Positions 1 to 7,998 of a stretch of 64,000 nucleotides of DNA are shown piece after piece (position 1 is the first letter of the stretch; each line of letters begins with the position of its first letter). Below the pieces are notes generated by a model. That model was not told where the DNA came from, made no database searches, and saw only the letters and a list, made by a program, of their open reading frames with translations. The position numbers and the translations under genes are program-made. Origin of the DNA: CAZDVK01 sp964508915 (GTDB lineage: Bacteria > Pseudomonadota > Alphaproteobacteria > Paracaedibacterales > CAIULA01); contig CAZDVK010000004.1 in assembly GCA_964508915.1 (NCBI GenBank), positions 54,788 through 118,787 on the forward strand, read 5' to 3'.

Positions 1-70
1 TGTAGGTTAAATCATCCAGCCCCAGATATGCCAAAATTTGGTAAGCTTGGGCTAATTTTTCCCGAATCAC
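1..70 (-). CDS. class II aldolase/adducin family protein, N-terminal fragment
   Basis: Only the first 23 residues are in the window; the gene continues past the left edge. The frame opens with GTG at 70, directly after an in-frame TAA, and a good Shine-Dalgarno (AGAGGGG) sits a few bases upstream, so the GTG start is well supported. The fragment includes the words REKLAQAYQILAYLGLDD and then LTY, which resembles the N-terminus of class II aldolase/adducin proteins (a helix followed by a GLDDLTYTHLSAR-like segment). It starts 10 nt after the ftsY stop, so it is probably the last gene of the mtaB-ftsY operon. Family assignment rests on this short stretch only; substrate unknown. Confidence 0.55.
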   Translation of the reverse strand, partial: MIREKLAQAYQILAYLGLDDLTY

Positions 71-80
71 TTATGCCCCT

Positions 81-992
81 CTATACTTCGATGCCAACTA
101 AATTTTTTGAAAATAAAGCAGCTGAAAATGGCTGCAGGTCATCTGTTTTTTCGCCAACACCCAGGGCATAAATAGGAATTTGATGTTCCTGCGCTAAAGC
201 CACCACAACGCCGCCTTTGGCAGTGCCATCCAATTTTGTAATGATCAACCCTGAAACATTGGCTTCCCGCTTAAAAACATTTAATTGTTGATGGGCGTTT
301 TGACCTGTTGTGGCATCCAAAACCAACAAGGTTTCATGGGGTGCTGATGGATCCAGCTTTTGCAACACCCGAATCATTTTTTTCAGCTCATCCATCAAGT
401 TATCTTTGTTGTGAAGGCGGCCGGCCGTATCGATCATCAACACATCCGCTTTGTTTTCTTTAGCCTTTGATAAAGCATCATAAGCTAACGAAGCCGCATC
501 ACCATTAGGGGTTGTTGTGTAAATTTGGATACCAACCCTATGGGCCCAAATGGTCAATTGTTCAACGGCTGCAGCACGGAATGTATCACAAGCGGCAACT
601 TCCACTTTTTTGCCTTGGTCCAAGAATTGCTGGGCTAGCTTTCCAATGGTTGTGGTTTTACCCGCACCATTCACACCAATCACCAATATAACCGTGGGGC
701 TTTGTGTCAAAGCGAACGTTTTTTCACAAGGACGCAATATTTTTTCAATTTCTTCAGCAAGCAAACTTTGCACGTCTTCATAAGTCAGGGCTTTTTCTTG
801 ACGAACAGCCTCTAAGACCTGACGCAATTTTTGCGCCGTTTGAATACCCATGTCCGCTTGAATAAGGGTATCCTCTAAATCATCTAGTGTCGTTGAATCA
901 ACTTTATGAGCTTGAAATAGCGTTTTAAGGCTTCCCTCTACCTGATGGGTTGTTTTTTGAAGACCTTGTTTTAAACGCTGCCATAAACTCAT
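81..992 (-). CDS. ftsY: signal recognition particle receptor FtsY
   Basis: FtsY is the membrane-associated GTPase that docks SRP-ribosome complexes at the Sec translocon. The 303-residue product is an NG-domain protein: an N-terminal four-helix N domain (about residues 1-80), then the G domain with the P-loop GVNGAGKTT (about residue 106), DTFRAAAVEQL, DTAGRL and the TKLDGTAKGG motif near the C-terminus. It lacks the long acidic A domain of E. coli FtsY, as is usual for short alphaproteobacterial forms. Its ATG overlaps the mtaB stop by 4 nt (989-992), indicating translational coupling. Identification is secure. Confidence 0.96.
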   Translation of the reverse strand: MSLWQRLKQGLQKTTHQVEGSLKTLFQAHKVDSTTLDDLEDTLIQADMGIQTAQKLRQVLEAVRQEKALTYEDVQSLLAEEIEKILRPCEKTFALTQSPTVILVIGVNGAGKTTTIGKLAQQFLDQGKKVEVAACDTFRAAAVEQLTIWAHRVGIQIYTTTPNGDAASLAYDALSKAKENKADVLMIDTAGRLHNKDNLMDELKKMIRVLQKLDPSAPHETLLVLDATTGQNAHQQLNVFKREANVSGLIITKLDGTAKGGVVVALAQEHQIPIYALGVGEKTDDLQPFSAALFSKNLVGIEV

Positions 993-2272
993 GCAAAAAC
1001 CCCTTCTAAATGCAGGTCAGTAAAGCCTGTTACAGTCACGTGCACAATGGGTTGAACCCCTTGTAAATTTGTTTGAATGCGAACAGGGGCAAATTGATTT
1101 GTTTTCCCCTGAACCACCCCATTTTCCAAAGATTCCACAAGAATTGGAACTGTTTTGCCAACCTGACTTTTAAAAAATGTGTTCAAAGCCTGCTGCCCCT
1201 TGGCCCGCAAACGACTAGCACGTTCCTTGATCAAACTTTTTTCGACCTGGGGCATTTTGCTGGCGGGTGTATTACTGCGTGCTGAATAAGGGAAAACATG
1301 CAAAAACGTTAGGTCGCATTCATCCACAATCCGCAGGGAATTTTCAAACATGTCTTCTGTTTCTGTTGGAAACCCAGCAATCAGGTCTGCCCCAAAGGCC
1401 ACATCAGACCGTAAAGTTTTGGCTTTTTGGCAAAAATTTATAGCATCTTCCCGTAAATGGCGCCGTTTCATGCGTTTTAAAATCATGTTGTCACCGGCTT
1501 GTAAGCTTAGATGCAGGTGGGGCATTAGGCGTTCTTCATCAGCAATTAAGTGCCAAAGGCTTTCATCTATTTCCACAGGGTCAAGGGATGATAAACGAAG
1601 ACGCCTTAGATCAGGCACCAACCCCAGCATACGTTTAATTGTTTGGCCTAAGGTTGGTTGCCCTGGCAAATCTTCCCCATAGGCCGTAATATCAACACCT
1701 GTTAAAACAATTTCTTCGTATCCATTTTCCAAAAGGGTTTGAATTTGTTTTACAATATCGCCTAAGGCTACGCTGCGTGAATTGCCTCGGCCATAAGGAA
1801 TGGTACAAAATGTACACCGGTGATTACACCCATTTTGAATTTGCACAAAAGCCCGTGATTTTCCATCAAAACCTGACACTAAATGGCTGGCAGTTTCTTT
1901 CACAGCCATAATATCATTCACCTGCACCCGTTCAATAAGGCCTTCTGCCAGTTTTAAGTAAGTTTCAGGCTGCATTTTTTCCTGATTCCCAATAACTTGA
2001 TCAACCTCATTCATTTCAGAAAATTTATGGGGGTTAATTTGGGCCGCACACCCTGTGACAATAATTTTAGCATCGGGGTTTAGGCGGCGAATTTTTCGAA
2101 TTTCTTGGCGGGCCTGCCGTTCCGCCTCGGCCGTAACAGCACATGTGTTAATGATAAAAGCATTTTGGATACCTGCCTTTGCAGACAATTCCTTAATAGC
2201 TTCTGATTCATAGGTATTCAGCCGACACCCGAAGGTAATGACCTGATTTTGGTGCTGTTCTGTTTGGGACAT
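989..2272 (-). CDS. mtaB: tRNA t6A37 methylthiotransferase MtaB
   Basis: MtaB is a radical-SAM enzyme that adds a methylthio group to N6-threonylcarbamoyladenosine at position 37 of tRNAs reading ANN codons. The 427-residue protein has the N-terminal UPF0004 domain with three cluster cysteines (GCRLNTYE, NTCAVTAEAE, VTGCAAQ), the radical-SAM motif CNHRCTFC near residue 150, and a C-terminal TRAM-like segment. The word EAERQARQ after the second Cys is typical of the MtaB branch rather than MiaB or RimO. It overlaps ftsY by 4 nt, and the mtaB-ftsY pairing recurs in alphaproteobacteria. The substrate, t6A, needs the Sua5-type enzyme encoded at 38470. Confidence 0.93.
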   Translation of the reverse strand: MSQTEQHQNQVITFGCRLNTYESEAIKELSAKAGIQNAFIINTCAVTAEAERQARQEIRKIRRLNPDAKIIVTGCAAQINPHKFSEMNEVDQVIGNQEKMQPETYLKLAEGLIERVQVNDIMAVKETASHLVSGFDGKSRAFVQIQNGCNHRCTFCTIPYGRGNSRSVALGDIVKQIQTLLENGYEEIVLTGVDITAYGEDLPGQPTLGQTIKRMLGLVPDLRRLRLSSLDPVEIDESLWHLIADEERLMPHLHLSLQAGDNMILKRMKRRHLREDAINFCQKAKTLRSDVAFGADLIAGFPTETEDMFENSLRIVDECDLTFLHVFPYSARSNTPASKMPQVEKSLIKERASRLRAKGQQALNTFFKSQVGKTVPILVESLENGVVQGKTNQFAPVRIQTNLQGVQPIVHVTVTGFTDLHLEGVFA

Positions 2273-2355
2273 AGCCTATTTTTATTCGTATTTTTGAATG
2301 CTTATTCTAACGAAATCAGAATAAATTGTCTAAGAATTAAGTAACAATATTTATC

Positions 2356-5154
2356 TTACTGGAGGCCACCAACAGCGTTTCTAGCTGGATCAATCCGTCT
2401 TGCAGCAGCTTCAGCTTGCAAACGACGACGCTCTTCCGCAGATAGTGGCACAACACTTCGTGCTTCTTCTGGAGTCACAGCACCAGCCGCAAATTCTCTT
2501 CGTTCAGCATCAAGGGCCTCATCTACTGCTAAAACGGCGGCTGCATGTATATTTTGCTTGGTAATTTGCACACGTGTTAGTATGGCTTGCGCCCGTTCAT
2601 CATCTGCCAAGTATTTTGGAATGGTGTCATTCAAATCAAAATCTTGATCTTTTGCCCAATCTGCTGCAATCCCCCTTAGGTCTGGGTAGTTTGTAACTTC
2701 ATCTAATGTAGCTAAATACTGCACAAACGCCTCTAACAAACGATCCCGCTGATTATAAGTTGGAATTTCCTGGGTTTGCAAATACCCTTCCAACTGGTCA
2801 AGCACCCGTTGGCGATAATCAGCTAACTGAGCAGGTACCGTAATAACAGCTTCTTTTTCTTGTAAAAACTCATTTATTTTTTGGCGATATTGTTCCTGAA
2901 CCGTTAGTTTTTCACGATCTGCTTCCGCCATCAACTCTGCAAATGACATGCGCAGCAACTCAAACTGCATCCGAATGCGCGTGGCTTCATCCACCAATTC
3001 TATGCCATCAATATTCACATCCCCTAGACGCCCTTGCAAAATAGCAATGGCTGTTCGTTGAGATTTCCCTTGGGGGCACACATCAACCCCATCCGCCATA
3101 GATTTGACTAAAGCAATTTTCATAGCTGTATGGGCATCACCCCCTTCGCGAGGATCCATAGGGTTTTTATACCCAGCATCTGTTTGGTAGGTTTTACAAA
3201 AATGCCAGAAATTAGCATAAATGTTTTCTAGTTTAATGCCACCTAAGGTAGCATTCCCACGAACGCTGCCCCACATTGGCACTGGGCCATTCAACGCACG
3301 CAGTGCTTTTTCTTGAACATCTGCTGAAAACCCCTGCCCTGCACGAATGAAGGTTTCAAGTTCAGCAAGTTCTGTTTGAACATTAAAATCTGTACCTAAA
3401 TTATCAAAAATATCGTCATGCACGTGGATTAATTTTTGAACAGCTAACAACGTTCTCGCATCCCGGTCACCTGCGTGCACATTTATGCCAACAGTCGGGT
3501 TCAAAGCCTGATGAGCACGTATAAAAGCATGTTGTTCCCCTAAAATGGCCTGCCATCTCAATCTTTCTGCTTCTTGAGCACGTCGTAGCTGCTCTTGTTC
3601 TTGGCGTACTCTTTCTTGACGCTCTTGTGCCTGTGTTATTGCAGCTTCAACAACCTGATTCCAATCTGCATCCTCACCTAAAATATGCGGGACACAACTT
3701 TGAAGAATCTGATATTTATAGGCTGCCAACCCTACAGCAACCCTACCTGACAAGTCGATAAGACGTTCTGCGAAAAGGCCTATAAAATCATAATTTCCTT
3801 TCAAGTGGGGCTTTAAAGCAGATTCGATCAAAGTATGAATCTGATAAAAACCCATCATTTCAAGTAATTTATTTTTAACCTGTTCATAGTATTCAGCAGG
3901 AACCGTAGCTAAGTATGAAAAGAAATAGCTTTGCTCCCACTGAGAAAGCCTTTTAATACGTCCATCCCGAATTGTATCAAAGAAAATTTCTTTTTCTCGT
4001 AAACTAAGCCGACGCGTTTCAAAAAGTATAGTACTTGCTTCTCCACCTTCACCAGGTTCACAGTAACGTTGCACAAGCGCCAGAAATCTTTCCTGCTCTT
4101 CTAGACTATAAAACGTACATAAATATAAAAGCTGCGGGTCAATAAGCGCTTCAGACTCTCTTGTGGCTCTTGCCTCCATTGTTTTATGGGTATAAAGCCG
4201 TGCTGTTAGGGCTTGAAGTTTTTTAATAAGCCAAACACGATCCTTCACAGGAATACGGTTCAGCATCCACTGGATAGATAGATCGTTATGCTCAACCAGC
4301 TCTCCTGTATTTTCTCTTTTCACACTATGCACAACTGTTGAGCTTCCAAGCCCGTGGTGATGCAAAAAATCGTCGCGATTTCCTAAATAATTAGTGTTTA
4401 ACCTGATGCCATATGTGATAGCTGCTGGCAATTCCTCATAGTCACCATAATATGGAACATATTCTGCCAAAATATCTTTCATTGAATAATAATAAGGCCA
4501 TTCAAATGGATACGAACCACCGGACAGTTTTCTAAAGGAGCCGATCATTCCAGAGCTTTGATTTTTCTCCCCCCGGTAATACATGCTGGGCCTGAAAATG
4601 GTTTTGGGCACATCCCACGTCCAATTCACAGGTAGAGCGGGTGGCTCAACAAACCCACCACGTTCCCGGTCTTGGATCCCTTGATCTAAAAACCGGTACA
4701 AATTATACCAATGCAACTGAATAGGCCCATCATCAGATAGGGTGGGTTCTAACCCACCCGGTTGTTTGGTTATAAATCCAATGGAGCTACCAGCACGTCT
4801 AGCAATCTTCCATTCAGCCGGGGTGGCGGGGGTTTCGCTGACACCGCCAAAGCCATATCCCATCAAAACTAAATGGGCCATGTTCACGTACCTACCACGA
4901 CGATCTTCATGTGTTGCAGGGTTTGATGCTTGTTCCATTAACCAATCGGCAAAGGCATAAGCAATATGGACGCGTGCACGCATTTGTGTTTGCATAGCAC
5001 GCTGCTTAGTCTGAACATCCCGTTGGTTCATTCGCAAAACAGTATGAATATCATTTTCTGTAATGTCAGCCCAAGAAGGCTTTGCATACCCCACAATAAA
5101 AGTGGCAATTATTAAACAAGCCCTTATCATGACTTGCTGACGCACAGCGCGCAT
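2356..5154 (-). CDS. large secreted protein of unknown function
   Basis: A 932-residue protein that I do not recognise. The N-terminus carries a signal peptide (basic start, hydrophobic segment around residues 10-24, likely cleavage after SWA). The mature part is hydrophilic with no transmembrane segment. Around residues 500-545 there is a Glu/Arg/Gln-rich coiled-coil stretch (AQERQERVRQEQEQLRRAQE), and the C-terminus is again charged and helical. The middle is Tyr/Trp-rich (residues 140-260). No catalytic motif is evident. A weak AGGT Shine-Dalgarno precedes the ATG; a second ATG at codon 9 is possible. A single TTAA-N7-TTAA motif lies about 50 bp upstream. It could be a periplasmic, surface or secreted factor. 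Confidence 0.7.
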   Translation of the reverse strand: MRAVRQQVMIRACLIIATFIVGYAKPSWADITENDIHTVLRMNQRDVQTKQRAMQTQMRARVHIAYAFADWLMEQASNPATHEDRRGRYVNMAHLVLMGYGFGGVSETPATPAEWKIARRAGSSIGFITKQPGGLEPTLSDDGPIQLHWYNLYRFLDQGIQDRERGGFVEPPALPVNWTWDVPKTIFRPSMYYRGEKNQSSGMIGSFRKLSGGSYPFEWPYYYSMKDILAEYVPYYGDYEELPAAITYGIRLNTNYLGNRDDFLHHHGLGSSTVVHSVKRENTGELVEHNDLSIQWMLNRIPVKDRVWLIKKLQALTARLYTHKTMEARATRESEALIDPQLLYLCTFYSLEEQERFLALVQRYCEPGEGGEASTILFETRRLSLREKEIFFDTIRDGRIKRLSQWEQSYFFSYLATVPAEYYEQVKNKLLEMMGFYQIHTLIESALKPHLKGNYDFIGLFAERLIDLSGRVAVGLAAYKYQILQSCVPHILGEDADWNQVVEAAITQAQERQERVRQEQEQLRRAQEAERLRWQAILGEQHAFIRAHQALNPTVGINVHAGDRDARTLLAVQKLIHVHDDIFDNLGTDFNVQTELAELETFIRAGQGFSADVQEKALRALNGPVPMWGSVRGNATLGGIKLENIYANFWHFCKTYQTDAGYKNPMDPREGGDAHTAMKIALVKSMADGVDVCPQGKSQRTAIAILQGRLGDVNIDGIELVDEATRIRMQFELLRMSFAELMAEADREKLTVQEQYRQKINEFLQEKEAVITVPAQLADYRQRVLDQLEGYLQTQEIPTYNQRDRLLEAFVQYLATLDEVTNYPDLRGIAADWAKDQDFDLNDTIPKYLADDERAQAILTRVQITKQNIHAAAVLAVDEALDAERREFAAGAVTPEEARSVVPLSAEERRRLQAEAAARRIDPARNAVGGLQ

Positions 5155-5203
5155 ATTTTATTTCTACCTGAATAACTTTATTTTTATTTTTATCAAGTTA
5201 TGA

Positions 5204-5218
5204 TTAACAAAGTATTAA
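5204..5218. promoter_or_regulatory. TTAA-N7-TTAA (CtrA-like) motif
   Basis: Two TTAA tetramers lie 11 bp apart (5204 and 5215), 50-65 bp upstream of the 932-residue secreted protein. This matches the spacing of CtrA sites, but single pairs are expected by chance in AT-rich gaps, and the second tetramer includes the stop codon of the mrp gene. Confidence 0.25.
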
Positions 5219-5991
5219 GGGAATTTCAATATTTTCACAACATCATCAAATATTTCCTGAATGTTTTTTTCAATTTCATGAGGTGTTCCCTGATCACACG
5301 CCGCCCTTAAGTTTGCATTCAGGGGAATCGCGCCTAGAAAAGGAATTTTGAGCCGTTCAGCTTCAAGTTTTGCGCCATTTTCAGAAAAAATATGACTTGA
5401 TTCATGGCAGTGGGGGCATTCAAAAAAACTCATGTTTTCAATGATTCCTAAAATAGGCACCCCCACTTTAACAAACATATTTAACCCCTTGCGGGCATCA
5501 ATTAAAGCAAGGTCTTGGGGCGTGGAAACAATAATGGCGCCATCCAGCTTAATTTTTTGCGTCAACGTCAAATGCGTATCACCAGTGCCAGGGGGCATAT
5601 CAATCAGCAATATATCAGGGCCTTCATGGTGAAGCCAGTCGACCTCTTTTAATAATTGTGTCAGGGCGCTTTGGATCATGGGACCACGCCAAATAACCGG
5701 GGCTTCTTCAGGTATCATAAGCCCCATAGACATCCAGGATATTCCGAATGATTGATGGGGAATTAATTTTTTGCCTTCTGTCACATCTGGTTTATCATGA
5801 TTTCTAAATAATGTGGGAAATGATGGCCCATAAATATCAGCATCTAAAACGCCTACCTTTAAGCCCTGTCGTTTAAAGGCCAACGCCAATTGTGCTGTGA
5901 CGGTTGACTTGCCAACCCCCCCTTTGCCAGAAGCAACGGCAATAATTTTTTGAACGCCTGGAAGCTGATTTTGTGAAAAACAAGCACTCAT
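5215..5991 (-). CDS. mrp: Mrp/ApbC-type iron-sulfur cluster carrier ATPase
   Basis: Mrp/ApbC proteins are P-loop NTPases that bind and pass on Fe-S clusters. The 258-residue product has the deviant Walker A motif SGKGGVGKST near residue 21, DADIYGPS (switch region), LLIDMPPGTGD, and the cluster-binding CxxC pair ECPHC near residue 190. It lacks the N-terminal MIP18/DUF59 domain found in longer Mrp proteins, so it is the short form. The ATG lies 9 nt after the tadA stop, so the two genes are probably cotranscribed (tadA then mrp). Confidence 0.92.
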   Translation of the reverse strand: MSACFSQNQLPGVQKIIAVASGKGGVGKSTVTAQLALAFKRQGLKVGVLDADIYGPSFPTLFRNHDKPDVTEGKKLIPHQSFGISWMSMGLMIPEEAPVIWRGPMIQSALTQLLKEVDWLHHEGPDILLIDMPPGTGDTHLTLTQKIKLDGAIIVSTPQDLALIDARKGLNMFVKVGVPILGIIENMSFFECPHCHESSHIFSENGAKLEAERLKIPFLGAIPLNANLRAACDQGTPHEIEKNIQEIFDDVVKILKFP

Positions 5992-6000
5992 GAATTTTCC

Positions 6001-6441
6001 TTATCGTTTTTGTTGGAAAAAGTCTGTCAGCAAACTGCCGCATTCTTTTTCTAAAACGCCGCCGACGACATTGGGTTTAAAAAGGGTATGACTATAAACC
6101 TTGGCCCCATGGTCAATGGCGCCCCCTTTTGGATCATAGGCACCGAAATACACACATGGGATACGGGCATGGGCAATGGCAGCTGCGCACATAGCACACG
6201 GTTCCAGGGTTACATATAATTGACAATCAGTTAAATAGTAGGTCTGAAGAACCTGGCACGCCTGCCGAATTGCTAAAATTTCTGCATGGGCGGTGGCATC
6301 ACACAACCCTTGTGTGCCATTATGCGCCTTGGCAATCACTTGATTTTTGTGAACAAGAACACATCCAACGGGCACTTCATCCGATGAAATGGCTTTTTTA
6401 GCTTCATCTAAAGCTAAACGCATGTAGGGGGAAAAATCCAT
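6001..6441 (-). CDS. tadA: tRNA-specific adenosine deaminase TadA
   Basis: TadA deaminates the wobble adenosine of tRNA-Arg(ACG) to inosine. The 146-residue protein carries the zinc-dependent deaminase signature: HAEILAIRQA (zinc-binding His and catalytic Glu, near residue 53) followed by PCAMCAAAI (two zinc-binding Cys, near residue 82). Length and the N-terminal DEVPVGCVLV segment fit TadA rather than a cytidine or guanine deaminase. It lies just downstream of tRNA-Asp on the same strand and just upstream of mrp. Confidence 0.93.
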   Translation of the reverse strand: MDFSPYMRLALDEAKKAISSDEVPVGCVLVHKNQVIAKAHNGTQGLCDATAHAEILAIRQACQVLQTYYLTDCQLYVTLEPCAMCAAAIAHARIPCVYFGAYDPKGGAIDHGAKVYSHTLFKPNVVGGVLEKECGSLLTDFFQQKR

Positions 6442-6457
6442 TTATAATGACGAAAAA

Positions 6458-6534
6458 TGGCGGGAGTGACGGGACTTGAACCCGCGACCTCTGGCGTGAC
6501 AGGCCAGCGCTCTAACCAACTGAGCTACACCCCC
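6458..6534 (-). tRNA. tRNA-Asp (GTC)
   Basis: A 77-nt cloverleaf on the minus strand. Acceptor strands GGGGGTG and CACTCCC pair (one G-U), the D arm is GCTC...GAGC, the anticodon stem CTGGC/GCCAG encloses the loop CTGTCAC with anticodon GTC, the T arm holds GGTTCAAGTCC, and the 3' CCA is encoded (6458-6460). Confidence 0.96.
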
Positions 6535-6743
6535 AAATGTCGGTGAACTTAGATCATTACTACCGGAAAGGTATTGTTCTGTCAACTATTGATTGTCAAA
6601 TTCAGATCATTAGTTCTTAAAAAAAATGCACACACATTGAACGCATTAAACAGCTTTTTAAACATGTCGTAGGTGAAATTTTTTTTGTTTTACCTTTTGA
6701 TGAACAGGAAATAACCCTTCAAAAGCATTATCAAAAAAATTAG

Positions 6744-6759
6744 TTAAAAAAGTGTTAAC
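6744..6759 (+). promoter_or_regulatory. CtrA-type binding site
   Basis: TTAA (6744-6747), seven bases, then TTAAC (6755-6759): the full consensus described for CtrA in Caulobacter. It abuts the DnaA boxes at 6762 and 6776. Binding by CtrA is inferred, since no ctrA gene is in the window. Confidence 0.45.
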
Positions 6760-6761
6760 GG

Positions 6762-6784
6762 TTATCCACCAAACCTGTGGATAA
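6762..6784. promoter_or_regulatory. pair of inverted DnaA boxes
   Basis: TTATCCACC at 6762-6770 (one mismatch to TTATNCACA) faces TGTGGATAA at 6776-6784, an exact box on the opposite strand. The two boxes are separated by 5 bp. Confidence 0.6.
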
Positions 6785-6966
6785 GTTTGTGAAAAATGTG
6801 TGGTTATTCCGTGAAAAATGAGTTCCCCCCTCATTTGCTTCCTGAATGCTTATTTTTTGTGCACGCCAAATTAACTAATTGATTTTCAATATATTTTTTA
6901 AAAAATGGCCGTTTGATTCACATTTACAAAATTCAGTTGACAACTTTTCGTATATATTTTTTCCCC

Positions 6967-6975
6967 TGTGAATAA
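6967..6975 (-). promoter_or_regulatory. DnaA box
   Basis: TGTGAATAA, the exact complement of a TTATTCACA box. A one-mismatch copy (TGTGAACAA) follows at 7022-7030 in the same orientation. Confidence 0.5.
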
Positions 6976-7131
6976 CTTCTTATTTAAAGAAATTTTTAGT
7001 TAATTTTTTTATGTTCAGCTTTGTGAACAAAAATTATTCAATTTAATAAGAAGAACAATTGTTTCATTGATTTTTTCTGTAAAAGAAGGTTTTATTTTTG
7101 TAAATTACATAAAATTAGGCGTCCCAATCCA

Positions 7132-7587
7132 ATGACGAATGTTAAAATTACAGCCCTTGAGAACCTTAGGGAACTTGACCTTCCAACTTATGGAACCACA
7201 CAAAGCGCTGGCGTTGATTTAGCAGCTGCCATTGATGCCCCCATTACCTTAGAACCAGGCGCCTATACTTTGGTGCCCACAGGAATTGCTATTGCCTTAC
7301 CAGCTGGATTTGAGGCCCAAATTCGACCACGATCGGGGCTTGCTTTAAAAAATGGTGTAACCGTTTTAAACAGTCCAGGAACAATCGATGCAGATTATCG
7401 TGGCGAAATCAAAGTAATTTTGATCAATCACGGAAAAGAAAATTTCATCATAACCCGCGGCATGAGAATTGCCCAAATGGTCATTGCCCCTTATACCCAA
7501 GTAACATGGCACACCGTTGACAACCTAGATGAGACCAATCGCGGCGCCCAGGGGTTTGGGTCAACAGGCTTGTTTGCTCAAAAATAA
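7132..7587 (+). CDS. dut: dUTP diphosphatase
   Basis: Dut hydrolyses dUTP to dUMP and diphosphate, keeping uracil out of DNA and supplying the thymidylate precursor. The 151-residue protein is a standard trimeric dUTPase: motif 1 AGVDLAAA (near residue 26), motif 2 RPRSGLALK (near 71), motif 3 NSPGTIDADYRGE (near 84), motif 4 near 105 (RIAQMVIAP), and the C-terminal glycine-rich motif 5 RGAQGFGSTG. No strong Shine-Dalgarno precedes the ATG. It stands alone on the plus strand beside the candidate origin. Confidence 0.95.
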   Translation: MTNVKITALENLRELDLPTYGTTQSAGVDLAAAIDAPITLEPGAYTLVPTGIAIALPAGFEAQIRPRSGLALKNGVTVLNSPGTIDADYRGEIKVILINHGKENFIITRGMRIAQMVIAPYTQVTWHTVDNLDETNRGAQGFGSTGLFAQK

Positions 7588-7601
7588 AAAAAATATAAAG
7601 C

Positions 7602-7928
7602 TTACAAAGCAGATTTTTTTGACTTTGTTTTTTTAGGATGACTGGCCGACTGTTCGCTTTTTAGCATGGCCTGCAGCTGTTCTTCTTCCCATTCTTTTGT
7701 AAGGAAAGGAAAATAATCTGTTAGGTAAGGTAATTTGCCTATATCCATTGCTTGCAAGTAAGTTGCAAGTCCACACCCAATCATAACCCAGGCTGGCCAA
7801 AATGGGCCCCGCATCGTTAGCCAAGCAATCATAGAAACCAAACAAACAAGGGCATAAACAAGAATGTTTCTATAAAAAATTCTAAGAGCGTAAATTTTCT
7901 GGCGTGCTTTTTCTTCAGCTGACATCAT
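7602..7928 (-). CDS. 2TM domain-containing membrane protein
   Basis: A small membrane protein (108 residues from the ATG at 7928; a second ATG follows at 7925). Two hydrophobic segments (about NILVYALVCLVSMIAWL and WPAWVMIGCGLATYL) are flanked by charged ends, which matches the 2TM domain family of unknown function; the C-terminus is Lys-rich. A longer frame starting with TTG at 7949 would place its first codons inside the porin terminator hairpin, so the ATG is preferred. There is no room for a promoter between terminator and ATG, so expression may depend on readthrough from the porin gene. Confidence 0.65.
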   Translation of the reverse strand: MMSAEEKARQKIYALRIFYRNILVYALVCLVSMIAWLTMRGPFWPAWVMIGCGLATYLQAMDIGKLPYLTDYFPFLTKEWEEEQLQAMLKSEQSASHPKKTKSKKSAL

Positions 7929-7968
7929 AAAAAAAACCTGGTAGACCAACTATCTTCAGTCTACCAGG
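7929..7968 (-). terminator. Rho-independent terminator of the porin gene
   Basis: On the minus strand, a 10-bp perfect stem (CCTGGTAGAC/GTCTACCAGG, arms 7959-7968 and 7937-7946) with a 12-nt loop is followed by eight T. It lies 31 nt past the porin stop and touches the start of the 2TM gene. Confidence 0.9.
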
Positions 7969-7998
7969 CAAAGGAGGAAAAAATCTAACTTTTTTTGC

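Larger units (their letters stand above)
6535..7131. other. AT-rich intergenic region, candidate replication origin (oriC)
   Basis: A 597-bp gap without a credible gene. It holds two exact DnaA boxes of the TTATNCACA type (6776-6784 and 6967-6975, both on the minus strand), near matches with one mismatch at 6762-6770, 6914-6922 and 7022-7030, and a perfect TTAA-N7-TTAAC CtrA-type site at 6744-6759 directly beside the first boxes. Long A/T runs could serve as an unwinding element. The mix of DnaA boxes with a CtrA site is the pattern known from the Caulobacter origin. Neighbouring genes (tRNA-Asp, tadA, dut) are not diagnostic. Origin function is inference. Confidence 0.45.
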
